DNA of 17,202 nucleotides from JBPCPM01 sp050999155 (GTDB lineage: Bacteria > Actinomycetota > Thermoleophilia > Solirubrobacterales > 70-9), in NCBI GenBank assembly GCA_050999155.1, contig JBPCPM010000048.1, positions 1 to 17,202 on the forward strand. The letters run 5' to 3'. The notes below the pieces were generated by a model that had not been told where the DNA came from, made no database searches, and was given only the letters and a program-made list of their open reading frames with translations. Shown here piece after piece: positions 7,604 to 13,843 of this stretch (position 1 is its first letter; each line of letters opens with the position of its first letter). Both the position numbers and the translations under genes were made by a program.

Positions 7604-8448
7604 TGGCCACGCTGCCCAGGCCCGGCGAGCGGGTGGGCTCCTACGAGCTGGTGGGCCAGATCGGCGAAGGCGGCATGGGCTCGGTGCTGCGCGCGCGGAC
7701 GGCCGACGGGCAGGACGTGGCCATCAAGCTCGTCAAGCCCGAGCTCGCCAGCGACCAGGTCTTTCGCCGCCGTTTCGCACGGGAGGTGCGCATCGCCTCG
7801 GAGGTCCGCCACGAGAACCTCGTGGCGGTCATCGAGTCAGGCGAGCACGACGGCCTGCCCTGGCTGGCGCAGCCATACGTGTCGGGCGGCAGCCTGGCCG
7901 ACCGCCTGGAGAGTGGCCATCTGGAGCTCGCCGAGGCGCTGAAGATCGCCACCGGTGTTGCCCGAGGCCTCGATGCGGTCCACAGGGCGGGGCTCGTGCA
8001 CCGTGACGTCAAGCCCGCGAACATCCTCATGGACGCCGACGGCCGCCCGCTGCTGGCCGATTTCGGCCTGGCCAAGGACAGCGCGGCGACGGTGCTGACC
8101 GCGGCCGGTCAGACGGTCGGGTCGATGGACTACATGGCACCCGAGCAGATCAAGGGCGAGGAGGTTGGCCCGCCGAGCGACATCTACGCCTTGGGGTGCG
8201 CGGTCTTCGAGTGCCTCTGCGGCCGGCCTCCGTTCGCCGATCGCACGGGTCTCAAGACGCTGTGGGCCCACCTGCAGGACGCGCCGCCCGATCCTGCCTC
8301 GCTGCGGTCCGACATCCCGGCCGACGTCTGCTGGGCGTTGATGCACGCCCTGGCCAAGGAGCCCGACAAGCGTCCGCCGACGGCGACGGCCTACACGATG
8401 ATGCTCAACGCGGCCGCCGGCAACACGATGATGGGCGGCCCCCGGTGA
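7603..8448 (+). CDS. Soluble Ser/Thr protein kinase (catalytic domain only)
   Basis: At 281 residues this is little more than a kinase domain: glycine loop IGEGGMGSV (20-28), Lys42 in VAIKL, catalytic Asp135 in HRDVKPANIL, DFG at 153-155, APE at 179-181 and SDIYALG (192-198). All catalytic residues are present. Unlike the kinase at 234-1907 it has no linker, membrane helix or sensor domain, so it is probably cytosolic and recruited by partners such as the FHA protein encoded next. The ATG at 7603 overlaps the previous stop (TGATG); a GTG one codon earlier is possible. Its stop overlaps the FHA gene's ATG in the same way, so all three should be made together. Confidence 0.93.
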   Translation: MATLPRPGERVGSYELVGQIGEGGMGSVLRARTADGQDVAIKLVKPELASDQVFRRRFAREVRIASEVRHENLVAVIESGEHDGLPWLAQPYVSGGSLADRLESGHLELAEALKIATGVARGLDAVHRAGLVHRDVKPANILMDADGRPLLADFGLAKDSAATVLTAAGQTVGSMDYMAPEQIKGEEVGPPSDIYALGCAVFECLCGRPPFADRTGLKTLWAHLQDAPPDPASLRSDIPADVCWALMHALAKEPDKRPPTATAYTMMLNAAAGNTMMGGPR

Positions 8449-9629
8449 TGCGCCTGGTGCCGGAGGCCGGAGAGGCGGCGGTCCCGATCGAGGTCGAGGG
8501 CACGGTGGTGCTCGGCCGCGAAGACTGCGACGTCATCCTCGACGACTCCGAGGTCTCCCGCCAGCACGTCCGGTTGACCGCCAACGCGGGCGGTGTGACG
8601 GTCGAGGACCTCAACTCGACAAACGGCACCTACGTCAATGGCCGCCCGATCAGCGAGGCGACCGTCATGGACTCCGGCGGCGTGTTGAAGGTCGGTCAGT
8701 CGCGGTGGCGGCTCGAGGGCGTGGCGAGCAAGACCCAGCTGGGCGCCTCGCCACCGCCGCAGGCCACGCCCGCACCGCCAACGCCACAACCGCCGGCGCC
8801 GAAGGCCGCCCCGCCCGCTCCTACGCCCCCGCCGGCGGAGCGGCCGCCGCAGGCCGACCAGCCGGCCAAGCCGGCTCCACCGCCCCCCAAGGCCCAACCG
8901 GGCGAGGGCCCTCCGCCGCCCAAGGACGCCAAGCGCCGCGGCGACGTGCCGGCGCCCGAGAGCCCGCCGTCGGCGATCCGCACCGCCTTCGCCCCATCGG
9001 CGAAGCTCGCCTCGTTCGCTCCCGCCGACGCCACCGGCCGCCGGGGAAGTGCCGGTCCGCGCAGCGCGGCGGCAAACGCCGTCGCCTACGGGATCGTGGT
9101 GCTCACCGCGGTGCTCGTCGCGATCTCCCTCGCTTCCGGCGGAGGCCAAGCGAGGGCGCGGCCGCGGCGACGCGACGCGCTCCGAGGCGGTGCGTCAGGC
9201 GATGACGCCGAAGTAGATGATCAGCAGCAGCCCGGCCACGGCCAGCAGGGCGAAGGCGGCGACGTTGGTCTGCCGCCGCACTCGCGTGTCGACGAGGTGC
9301 CCGAGCGCGCCGGAGTCGTCGGCATCGGTGCCCTCGGCGAGGTTGCGCGGGATGAAGGCGGGCTCGGCCTCGTCGATCAGCAGCGCCGGTGTCGAGGGAG
9401 CGGCGGGAGACTGCGGTGGCGCGGCCGCGGCGGGCGCAGCGACCGGAGCGATGTCGGCAAGCTCGGCGTCGGACGCAGGCTTGAGCACCCCTTTGCCCAG
9501 GGAGGTGATGTCGGGACGCGCCCCAATGGCCGACGGCTGGGCGGCGACCTGCTTCTCGGTCCGGACCTCGAGGACGGTAAGCCCGGTCCGGATCCTGTCG
9601 CCCGCGGTCACGAGCCGCGGCCCCTGTAG
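8448..9629 (+). CDS. FHA-domain protein with Pro-rich linker and membrane helix; C-terminal frame doubtful
   Basis: The first 100 residues are an FHA phosphothreonine-binding domain: LGRED (22-26), SRQH (37-40) and NSTNGTYVNG (56-65). A long Pro/Ala-rich linker (about 100-205) follows, then one membrane helix (about 211-230). The ATG overlaps the kinase stop (TGATG), so this protein is probably the kinase's partner or substrate. The frame stays open to 9629, but from 9195 it is antisense to a convincing convergent FHA gene, and after the helix it turns into Gln/Gly/Arg-rich sequence with poorer third-position GC. Moving one base forward near 9130 gives a short tail ending at a TAG (9214-9216); the third frame ends at 9205. 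I therefore suspect an indel near the helix and a true end around 9205-9216. Confidence is high for 8448-9150 and low for the rest. Confidence 0.7.
   Translation: MRLVPEAGEAAVPIEVEGTVVLGREDCDVILDDSEVSRQHVRLTANAGGVTVEDLNSTNGTYVNGRPISEATVMDSGGVLKVGQSRWRLEGVASKTQLGASPPPQATPAPPTPQPPAPKAAPPAPTPPPAERPPQADQPAKPAPPPPKAQPGEGPPPPKDAKRRGDVPAPESPPSAIRTAFAPSAKLASFAPADATGRRGSAGPRSAAANAVAYGIVVLTAVLVAISLASGGGQARARPRRRDALRGGASGDDAEVDDQQQPGHGQQGEGGDVGLPPHSRVDEVPERAGVVGIGALGEVARDEGGLGLVDQQRRCRGSGGRLRWRGRGGRSDRSDVGKLGVGRRLEHPFAQGGDVGTRPNGRRLGGDLLLGPDLEDGKPGPDPVARGHEPRPL
9128..9155. terminator. Hairpin between convergent FHA genes, possible terminator
   Basis: CCTCGCTT (9128-9135) and AAGCGAGG (9148-9155) are perfect 8-base complements, and GGC/GCC inside the loop can pair further. 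No T-run follows on either strand. It falls at the end of the plus-strand FHA membrane-segment coding and 40 bases beyond the minus-strand FHA stop, so it may limit read-through between the convergent genes. Confidence 0.35.
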
Positions 9630-9848
9630 CGGCTGATCGTTGACGTAGGTGCCGTTGGTGGACCCGAAGTCGCGCACCTCGAGCCCGCCCTGGTCCGACG
9701 GATACAGCGCCAGGTGCCGGCCGGAGACCTGCTCGTCGCTGAGCACGAACTCGTTGTCGGGCGCGCGCCCCACCCGAGTGGGCTCCCGGATGGTCAGCTT
9801 GCGCCCCGCGTCCTCGCCCTCGACTACCTCGATGATCAACCCGGCCAT
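9195..9848 (-). CDS. FHA-domain protein with C-terminal membrane anchor
   Basis: The 217-residue protein has an N-terminal FHA domain (about 1-97) with VGRAPDNEF (26-34), SGRH and STNGTYVN motifs, so phosphothreonine binding is expected. A linker rich in Ala/Pro follows (about 100-190), then a single C-terminal helix starting NVAAFALLAVAGLLLIIYF with almost nothing after it: a tail-anchored layout with the FHA domain in the cytosol. A Shine-Dalgarno (AGAGGAAAG, 9854-9862) lies 8 bases from the ATG. The gene is convergent with the kinase/FHA operon and divergent from the NACHT-like gene. It could bring kinase targets to the membrane (inference). It resembles the other FHA protein in layout but not closely in sequence. 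Confidence 0.9.
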   Translation of the reverse strand: MAGLIIEVVEGEDAGRKLTIREPTRVGRAPDNEFVLSDEQVSGRHLALYPSDQGGLEVRDFGSTNGTYVNDQPLQGPRLVTAGDRIRTGLTVLEVRTEKQVAAQPSAIGARPDITSLGKGVLKPASDAELADIAPVAAPAAAAPPQSPAAPSTPALLIDEAEPAFIPRNLAEGTDADDSGALGHLVDTRVRRQTNVAAFALLAVAGLLLIIYFGVIA

Positions 9849-9853
9849 GCTCG

Positions 9854-9862
9854 CTTTCCTCT
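9854..9862 (-). promoter_or_regulatory. Shine-Dalgarno of the tail-anchored FHA gene
   Basis: The minus strand reads AGAGGAAAG with its AGGA core 8 bases before the ATG at 9848. It is one of the few clear Shine-Dalgarno sites in the window and contrasts with the leaderless-looking TA genes. Confidence 0.6.
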
Positions 9863-9953
9863 CAGCGCCTGCGTTGGTCGAAACCTACCAGCGACGGAGC
9901 CTTCCGCTGTCGGCTCATCGCCGGAGGCTCGCCCCCCTGCGGGCGGTGCGGAT

Positions 9954-11612
9954 ATGTTCGGGGGTGAGCGCGCCGCCGCCCTGGCTGCGCGACGGTCTCG
10001 CGGCAACCCCGGATGGAGTGCCTTGAACGCACGACGGTGGCTCTCACGGCTCGAATGGCGGCCCCGCCGGCGCCGGCTGGTCAAGGGTCTCCTGCTGACG
10101 CTGTCGGTGCCCGCCGCCGTCGTGGTGGTCGTGGTCGGCGGCTTCTGGCAGGGCAGCGCCGAGACCACCTGCGAGCAGCACGCCCTGGCGTGCGGGATCT
10201 TCGCCAACGCGTCTGTGGCGGCGACCGTGATTGTGGGCGGCTACCTGTGGGTCGTCCTCTGGATGCGAGGCCGGGTGGTGCGGCGCTACCTGCGTGCGGC
10301 TCGGGAGGATCCGGCCTCGTTGTTCGCGGGCGGTTCGGGACCTGCCCGTCAGCGGCTCCCGGACGCGCCCCGGCATGCCTACGAGGACATCTACCGGTGG
10401 CTGCGCGACGTGGTTGCAGGAACGGCCACGTCCAGGGTGCCGACGGAGCCGACCGCCCGGGTCGCGCTTCACCACCGGTCTGCCCTGCACCTGGTGCGCG
10501 CTGACCGGGGGGCGGGGAGGACCACGTTTCTCATCGGCCTGGCCCTGCATCTGGCGCGCGACTACGGCCTGATTCCCGTGCCGATCTCGCTGCGCGACAA
10601 GAGCGAGTCCCTCATCCACGTCCAGGCGCTGGCCCGCACCCGGTTTCTCAACGAGGTCGACGGCTGGCTGTGGAGTGAGAACCAGGGCGACCACCTGTGG
10701 CGCAAGCTCAAGCGCGACCGGGAGATCGTCGTGCTGATCGACGGCCTCGACGAGCTGCTGCTCGACCGTGTGGACCGCGAACGTCGCGAGGCGCTGAACT
10801 TCCTGCTTCGCGAGGCCAGCGAGGGTGGGATGCTGATGGTCGCCACCTGCTCGAGGGAGTTCGACGCCTCGCTGAGCCCGGGGCCCACCCGGTCGCTGGA
10901 GCTGCCGAGGATTGCGCCGGAAAGGGCCGCGAGCTACGCGAACCTCCGGCTCATCGACACCGAGGAATCGCTGCCCGAAGGCGGCGATGAGCGCCTCGAG
11001 GAGGTCGTGCGCCGCGCCCCGAGTCTCGGCAACCCGCTGTACCTCAACTTCCTCGTCGAGGTGCTCGCCGCCGGCAACGACGGCTTCCTGGCTGCCGAGG
11101 GCGACGACCTGCTTCGCGCCGCGCTTCTCGACCAATGGCTCGAGTTGCGGGCCGGTGGGCGCGACCGCCGCGTTGCCAGCCTCGAGCTCGCCGCCTGCCA
11201 GATCGCGGTCTGCAACACCGACGCCCTCGACTTCTCCGAGGCCACCGCCGTCGACCACCTGGTCTCGTCGTATGACTTCGGCCGCGCCGACCTGCGCGAC
11301 ACGATCGACGCGAGCGAGCAGCTGCGCGTCGGTGACGTCTGGGGCCGCGGCGGCCAGGTCAAGTTCTGGTTCCGCGACGCCTTCCTGCTCGATTACTTCC
11401 TCGCCCGCAGTCTTGAGTTCGCCCAGCCGACCGGCAACGGCAAGCCCCTGGCGGAGGCCCTCGTCGAGCTCGGGGGCTCGGCCGCGCGGCTGGAAGCTGC
11501 CAAGCGCCTGCGATCAGGGCTGGGCGGGGCATCGAGCGCCGAGTCGGGTGCCGGCCCGTCTGCCACTCCGGGCTCCAGCGCCGACGGTGACCGGGGTCGC
11601 ACCGTCAGGTAG
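9954..11612 (+). CDS. Membrane-anchored NACHT/STAND-like P-loop NTPase
   Basis: From the ATG at 9954 the protein has 552 residues. A basic N-terminus (RPRRRR) leads to two membrane helices (about 45-66 and 80-104), then a cytosolic NTPase. Walker A is weakened: RADRGAGRTTFL (182-193) has Arg for the usual Lys and Ala for the first Gly. Walker B is intact, with IVVLIDGLDELL (258-269) matching the NACHT DGLDE form, followed by a sensor-like MLMVATCSREF (293-303). FWFRDAFLLDYFLARSL (471-487) resembles the F-H..F-EYF-A element after NACHT domains. The last 25 residues are Ser/Gly/Ala-rich and no C-terminal sensor repeats are seen. A TTG at 10023 behind GGAG (10015-10018) is an alternative start. 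The gene is divergent from an FHA gene and ends 3 bases from a convergent PIN toxin. A signalling or defence role is inferred from family and context only. Confidence 0.8.
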   Translation: MFGGERAAALAARRSRGNPGWSALNARRWLSRLEWRPRRRRLVKGLLLTLSVPAAVVVVVVGGFWQGSAETTCEQHALACGIFANASVAATVIVGGYLWVVLWMRGRVVRRYLRAAREDPASLFAGGSGPARQRLPDAPRHAYEDIYRWLRDVVAGTATSRVPTEPTARVALHHRSALHLVRADRGAGRTTFLIGLALHLARDYGLIPVPISLRDKSESLIHVQALARTRFLNEVDGWLWSENQGDHLWRKLKRDREIVVLIDGLDELLLDRVDRERREALNFLLREASEGGMLMVATCSREFDASLSPGPTRSLELPRIAPERAASYANLRLIDTEESLPEGGDERLEEVVRRAPSLGNPLYLNFLVEVLAAGNDGFLAAEGDDLLRAALLDQWLELRAGGRDRRVASLELAACQIAVCNTDALDFSEATAVDHLVSSYDFGRADLRDTIDASEQLRVGDVWGRGGQVKFWFRDAFLLDYFLARSLEFAQPTGNGKPLAEALVELGGSAARLEAAKRLRSGLGGASSAESGAGPSATPGSSADGDRGRTVR

Positions 11613-11615
11613 GTG

Positions 11616-12023
11616 TCACCAGAGCGCGGATGCGGCGGGGTAGCTGTGCATGGCCTGGTCGGCCGTAACGATCGTCAGGTCGTTCTCGAGCGCCGCGGCC
11701 ACCAGGAACCGATCGGCGGGGTCATGTGAGCCGAACCCATCCAACGCCTCGGCCCGCATCGCGATCTCGTGGGTCAGCGGGACCGAGGCGGCGGCCGTCC
11801 GCCGAAGCGCAGCCAGAACCCACTCGGCGGGGGTCGGTCTGAGCTCGACCCGCCCCTTTCGAGCGAGAACCAGCGCCTCCCACGTCGAGATCGGCGAAAG
11901 GTGGATCTCGCTGTCTGCCCCCGCGATGGCTTGCTCCGCGACCTGCGTGAGCTTCTCCGGTGCCAACAGCCGCCAGAGCCACACGTGCGTGTCGAGGAGC
12001 AGCCTCAACCGAGGGCGTCCCAC
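11616..12023 (-). CDS. PIN-domain ribonuclease toxin (VapC-like), TA module 1
   Basis: The 135-residue PIN protein shows the acidic metal-binding set: Asp11 in LLLDTHVWLW, Glu49 in STWEALVLA, Asp104 in SHDPADRFLVAAA and Asp122 in IVTADQAM. PIN toxins of this kind are Mg-dependent RNases. The chosen GTG start has GGGAGA about 10 bases upstream and overlaps the antitoxin gene by 19 bases. Most relatives begin M(R/K)LLLDTHV, so the TTG at 12008, which overlaps the antitoxin stop (TTGA), is a good alternative. The toxin is the second gene of the module, downstream of its antitoxin, and faces the NACHT-like gene. Confidence 0.88.
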   Translation of the reverse strand: MGRPRLRLLLDTHVWLWRLLAPEKLTQVAEQAIAGADSEIHLSPISTWEALVLARKGRVELRPTPAEWVLAALRRTAAASVPLTHEIAMRAEALDGFGSHDPADRFLVAAALENDLTIVTADQAMHSYPAASALW

Positions 12024-12241
12024 TCGACGAGGTCTCCCGTCGGGGCGACGAGATCACCGTGGATCGTTCCCTGGTCACGAAGAGCCCCGGCCCAGTCCGG
12101 CCGCCCGTCCCCGGCAAGCGCGGTCAGCTGGGCAACCGGCTTGCCCCGCTTGGTGATCACGATCGGCTCCCCGGACACGCCGACCTCATCGAGCAGTCGA
12201 AGACAGGTCTGCTTGAACTCTCCGGCAGCAACGGATCGCAT
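12005..12241 (-). CDS. Phd/YefM-like antitoxin, TA module 1
   Basis: The 78-residue protein MRSVAAGEFKQTCLRLLDEV... has the Phd/YefM fold signature: an N-terminal segment ending in EFK, an amphipathic helix, then EPIVITKRGKPVAQL. The C-terminal half (about 47-78, with VEWDALG at the end) would wrap and inhibit the PIN toxin encoded just downstream. Phd-type antitoxins also repress their own promoter. The ATG at 12241 is preceded by no Shine-Dalgarno but by TATTGT six bases upstream, as for a leaderless mRNA. Confidence 0.85.
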   Translation of the reverse strand: MRSVAAGEFKQTCLRLLDEVGVSGEPIVITKRGKPVAQLTALAGDGRPDWAGALRDQGTIHGDLVAPTGDLVEWDALG

Positions 12242-12247
12242 GGGAGC

Positions 12248-12265
12248 ACAATACCATGGACATTG
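12248..12265 (-). promoter_or_regulatory. Leaderless-type promoter of TA module 1 with CCATGG-centred site
   Basis: On the minus strand TATTGT (12253-12248) ends six bases before the ATG at 12241, placing transcription start at or beside the start codon. Just upstream, an imperfect palindrome runs CAAT..CCATGG..ATTG (12249-12265) and could be the antitoxin operator. Confidence 0.5.
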
Positions 12266-12374
12266 GCTATGGACAGAGAGCCCCCGGGGAGGCGGCACCC
12301 ACCGGGCGCATCGGCCGAAAGACCCATCTGCGCTCATCGGAACGGCGGATCGCTCGCAGCCGACGAGTGTGATG

Positions 12375-12410
12375 CCGTGATGCGCTAGCATCACGGTCGT
12401 GCGCACGACC
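12375..12410 (+). promoter_or_regulatory. Double-palindrome promoter/operator of TA module 2
   Basis: Two palindromes abut. The first has arms CCGTGATGC (12375-12383) and GCATCACGG (12388-12396) around GCTA. The second is a perfect 16-base palindrome, GGTCGTGCGCACGACC (12395-12410), that spans the GTG start codon at 12399. A -10-like TAGCAT (12386-12391) lies inside the first, 7 bases before the start, so the mRNA is probably leaderless and repressor binding would cover both promoter and start codon. Confidence 0.65.
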
Positions 12411-12620
12411 CTCGAGCTCGACGACCATCTGCTCTCCGCAGCCCGCGAGCTCGCCGCCGCACAGCGCCGCTCGATAGGGGCGGTGGTATCCGAGCTCGCC
12501 CTGCGTGGCCTGACCCCCGCCCGGGTCGACAGCGAGAACGAGCTGCCGGTGATCCGGGTCCCCGACGGCACCCCGCCGATCACCCCGGAGATGGTCCGCC
12601 GCGCGCTTGACGAGGACTGA
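12399..12620 (+). CDS. vapB: VapB-type ribbon-helix-helix antitoxin, TA module 2
   Basis: The 73-residue protein starts MRTTLELDDHLLSAARELAAA, the classic beta strand plus helix of VapB ribbon-helix-helix antitoxins, followed by RRSIGAVVSELALRGL as the second helix. The C-terminus (about 45-73, acidic and Pro-rich) should bind the toxin. The GTG start has no Shine-Dalgarno and lies 7 bases after a -10-like box within the operator palindromes. The downstream PIN gene overlaps it by 14 bases. Divergent from module 1, with 157 bases between the two antitoxin starts. Confidence 0.9.
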   Translation: MRTTLELDDHLLSAARELAAAQRRSIGAVVSELALRGLTPARVDSENELPVIRVPDGTPPITPEMVRRALDED

Positions 12621-13032
12621 AGCGCCGATCGCCCTGCTTGACGTCAACGCGCTCGTCGCCCTCGCCTGGGACTCCCATGTCCACCACGCGGCCATCCGGT
12701 CGTGGTTCACTGCCCACGCCGATCGAGGATGGGCGACGTGCCCGGTCACCGAGGCGGGGTTCGTGCGCGTCTCGGCCAACCCGAAGGTCTTGGCCACGCC
12801 CACCTCGGTGGCCGCCGCCCGGCAGGTGCTGACGGCGATGCGCGCAGCCGCGGCTCACCGCTTTCTCGCCAACGACGTCTCGATGACGGCGAGCGACCTT
12901 CCCGCGGTGACCGGGCACCGCCAGATCACCGATGCCCTTCTGCTCACGGTCGCGCGCCGCAACGAGATGCGGCTGGTGACCTTCGACAGAGCGCTCGCCT
13001 CAGACGAAACGGTGGAGCTGGTGCCCAGCTGA
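12607..13032 (+). CDS. vapC: PIN-domain ribonuclease toxin (VapC), TA module 2
   Basis: The 141-residue PIN protein carries Asp12 in LLDVNALVALAW, Glu49 in CPVTEAGFVRV, Asp109 in QITDALLLTVAR and Asp127 in LVTFDRAL, the complete acidic set. The segment TEAGFVRVSANP is typical of VapC toxins paired with ribbon-helix-helix VapB, which agrees with the upstream gene. The start is a TTG inside the antitoxin gene; no other in-frame start precedes the first catalytic aspartate, so tight translational coupling is likely. Confidence 0.9.
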   Translation: MTRTEAPIALLDVNALVALAWDSHVHHAAIRSWFTAHADRGWATCPVTEAGFVRVSANPKVLATPTSVAAARQVLTAMRAAAAHRFLANDVSMTASDLPAVTGHRQITDALLLTVARRNEMRLVTFDRALASDETVELVPS

Positions 13033-13046
13033 CTGGCGGCACTACC

Positions 13047-13086
13047 GCCCGGCGGGCCGGGCGCCGGCGATCTCCGCGGGCCCGCG
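13047..13086. terminator. GC-rich inverted repeats after TA module 2, possible terminator
   Basis: Starting 15 bases after the toxin stop, GCCCGGC-GG-GCCGGGC (13047-13062) and the perfect palindrome CGCGGGCCCGCG (13075-13086) can form stable stems. There is no T-tract, so intrinsic termination is uncertain; they may simply insulate modules 2 and 3. Confidence 0.35.
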
Positions 13087-13169
13087 CCAGGCGGCCCGGG
13101 ACGAGGATGCAGACGCCCACGTGCATGTGCCAGGTGGTGATCGTCGTCGATCGGTCATTCGGAGCAGTG

Positions 13170-13188
13170 GTTATACTTGCGGTATGAC
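13170..13188 (+). promoter_or_regulatory. Leaderless-type promoter/operator of TA module 3
   Basis: TATACT (13172-13177) ends six bases before the ATG at 13184. An imperfect palindrome with arms GTTATAC (13170-13176) and GTATGAC (13182-13188), 6 of 7 positions paired, covers both the -10 box and the start codon, as expected for an autorepressor site. Confidence 0.5.
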
Positions 13189-13420
13189 TATGAAGATCGG
13201 CCCCAAGGGACAGGTCGTCATCCCCAAGCGGATCCGCGATCGACTCGGGCTGAAGCCGGGCGATCGAGTTCGCGTGGAGCTCGACGGCGATGCAGTCCGC
13301 GTTGCCCGTACGGTCACGGTTGACCAGCTCATCGGGTCGGTTCCGGCCACCTCCCCCAGCCCGCTCGATGTTCTCATGGAAGAGCGTCAGAGAGACCGGC
13401 ACCGCGAAGCTCGCCGCTGA
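13184..13420 (+). CDS. AbrB/MazE-type (SpoVT-AbrB) antitoxin, TA module 3
   Basis: The 78-residue protein begins MTMKIGPKGQVVIPKRIRDRLGLKPGDRVRV in substance (residues 1-31), the swapped-hairpin AbrB DNA-binding motif. Residues 47-78, with DVLMEERQRDRH, form the toxin-binding tail. The ATG at 13184 was chosen because the AbrB fold starts there and a -10-like TATACT sits six bases upstream; the frame is open further upstream without resembling the family. The PIN toxin follows after three bases. Confidence 0.9.
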   Translation: MTMKIGPKGQVVIPKRIRDRLGLKPGDRVRVELDGDAVRVARTVTVDQLIGSVPATSPSPLDVLMEERQRDRHREARR

Positions 13421-13423
13421 CCC

Positions 13424-13798
13424 GTGGTCCTCGACGCGTGGGCGATCTTGGCGCTCCTGACCAACGAGCCCGCCGCCGGGCGGGTCCGCTCGTTGATCGT
13501 CGAGGGTGAAGCGGCGATCTGTGCTGTGAACCTCGGCGAGGTCCTGTACTCCCTGATCCGCACGATCGGTCGAGAGTTCGCGGACGAACGCGTCGCCGGA
13601 GTTCGCCAAGTGGTGCAGGTCATCGGGGTCGACTGGCCACTCATCGAGCTCGCCGCTGAAACCAAGGCAGAGGGCGGGCTTTCCTACGCCGACGCGTTCT
13701 GTGTCGCCACCGCACGTGCTCGCGGCTCGGCGCTCGCCACTGGCGATCCAGAGATTCTGGCGCTCGCCGATCAGCTTGAGGTTGTCGACCTCCGGTAG
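13424..13798 (+). CDS. PIN-domain ribonuclease toxin (VapC-like), TA module 3
   Basis: The 124-residue PIN protein starts at GTG (VVLDAWAILALLTNEP). Catalytic acids are Asp4, Glu39 in AVNLGEVLY, Asp90 in LSYADAFCVATA and Asp108 in LATGDPEIL. This subtype commonly pairs with AbrB-type antitoxins, which matches the upstream gene (established association). Only three bases separate the two genes. The protein is short but complete for a PIN domain. Confidence 0.9.
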   Translation: MVLDAWAILALLTNEPAAGRVRSLIVEGEAAICAVNLGEVLYSLIRTIGREFADERVAGVRQVVQVIGVDWPLIELAAETKAEGGLSYADAFCVATARARGSALATGDPEILALADQLEVVDLR

Positions 13799-13823
13799 GA
13801 CCAACGCGTCGGATCGCAGGGCA

Positions 13824-13843
13824 ACTGCTACGCTCGTAGCAGT
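13824..13843 (+). promoter_or_regulatory. Leaderless-type promoter/operator of TA module 4
   Basis: A perfect inverted repeat has 8-base arms ACTGCTAC (13824-13831) and GTAGCAGT (13836-13843) around GCTC. Its right arm includes the first two bases of the GTG start codon at 13842. A -10-like TACGCT (13829-13834) lies inside, 7 bases before the start. Repressor binding here would shut promoter and translation start together. Confidence 0.6.

Noticed and set aside
9217..9629. The last 138 codons of the plus-strand FHA frame as a real domain
   Set aside because: They are antisense to the tail-anchored FHA gene, have low-complexity composition and no family similarity that I can see.
9714..9953. 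Extended N-terminus of the NACHT-like protein
   Set aside because: This part overlaps the divergent FHA gene and its upstream region; the protein there shows no structure, and starts at 9954 or 10023 fit the membrane topology better.
13047..13086. A CRISPR repeat or mobile-element end
   Set aside because: The repeats are short GC palindromes present once; there are no spacers, target duplications or transposase genes anywhere in the window.
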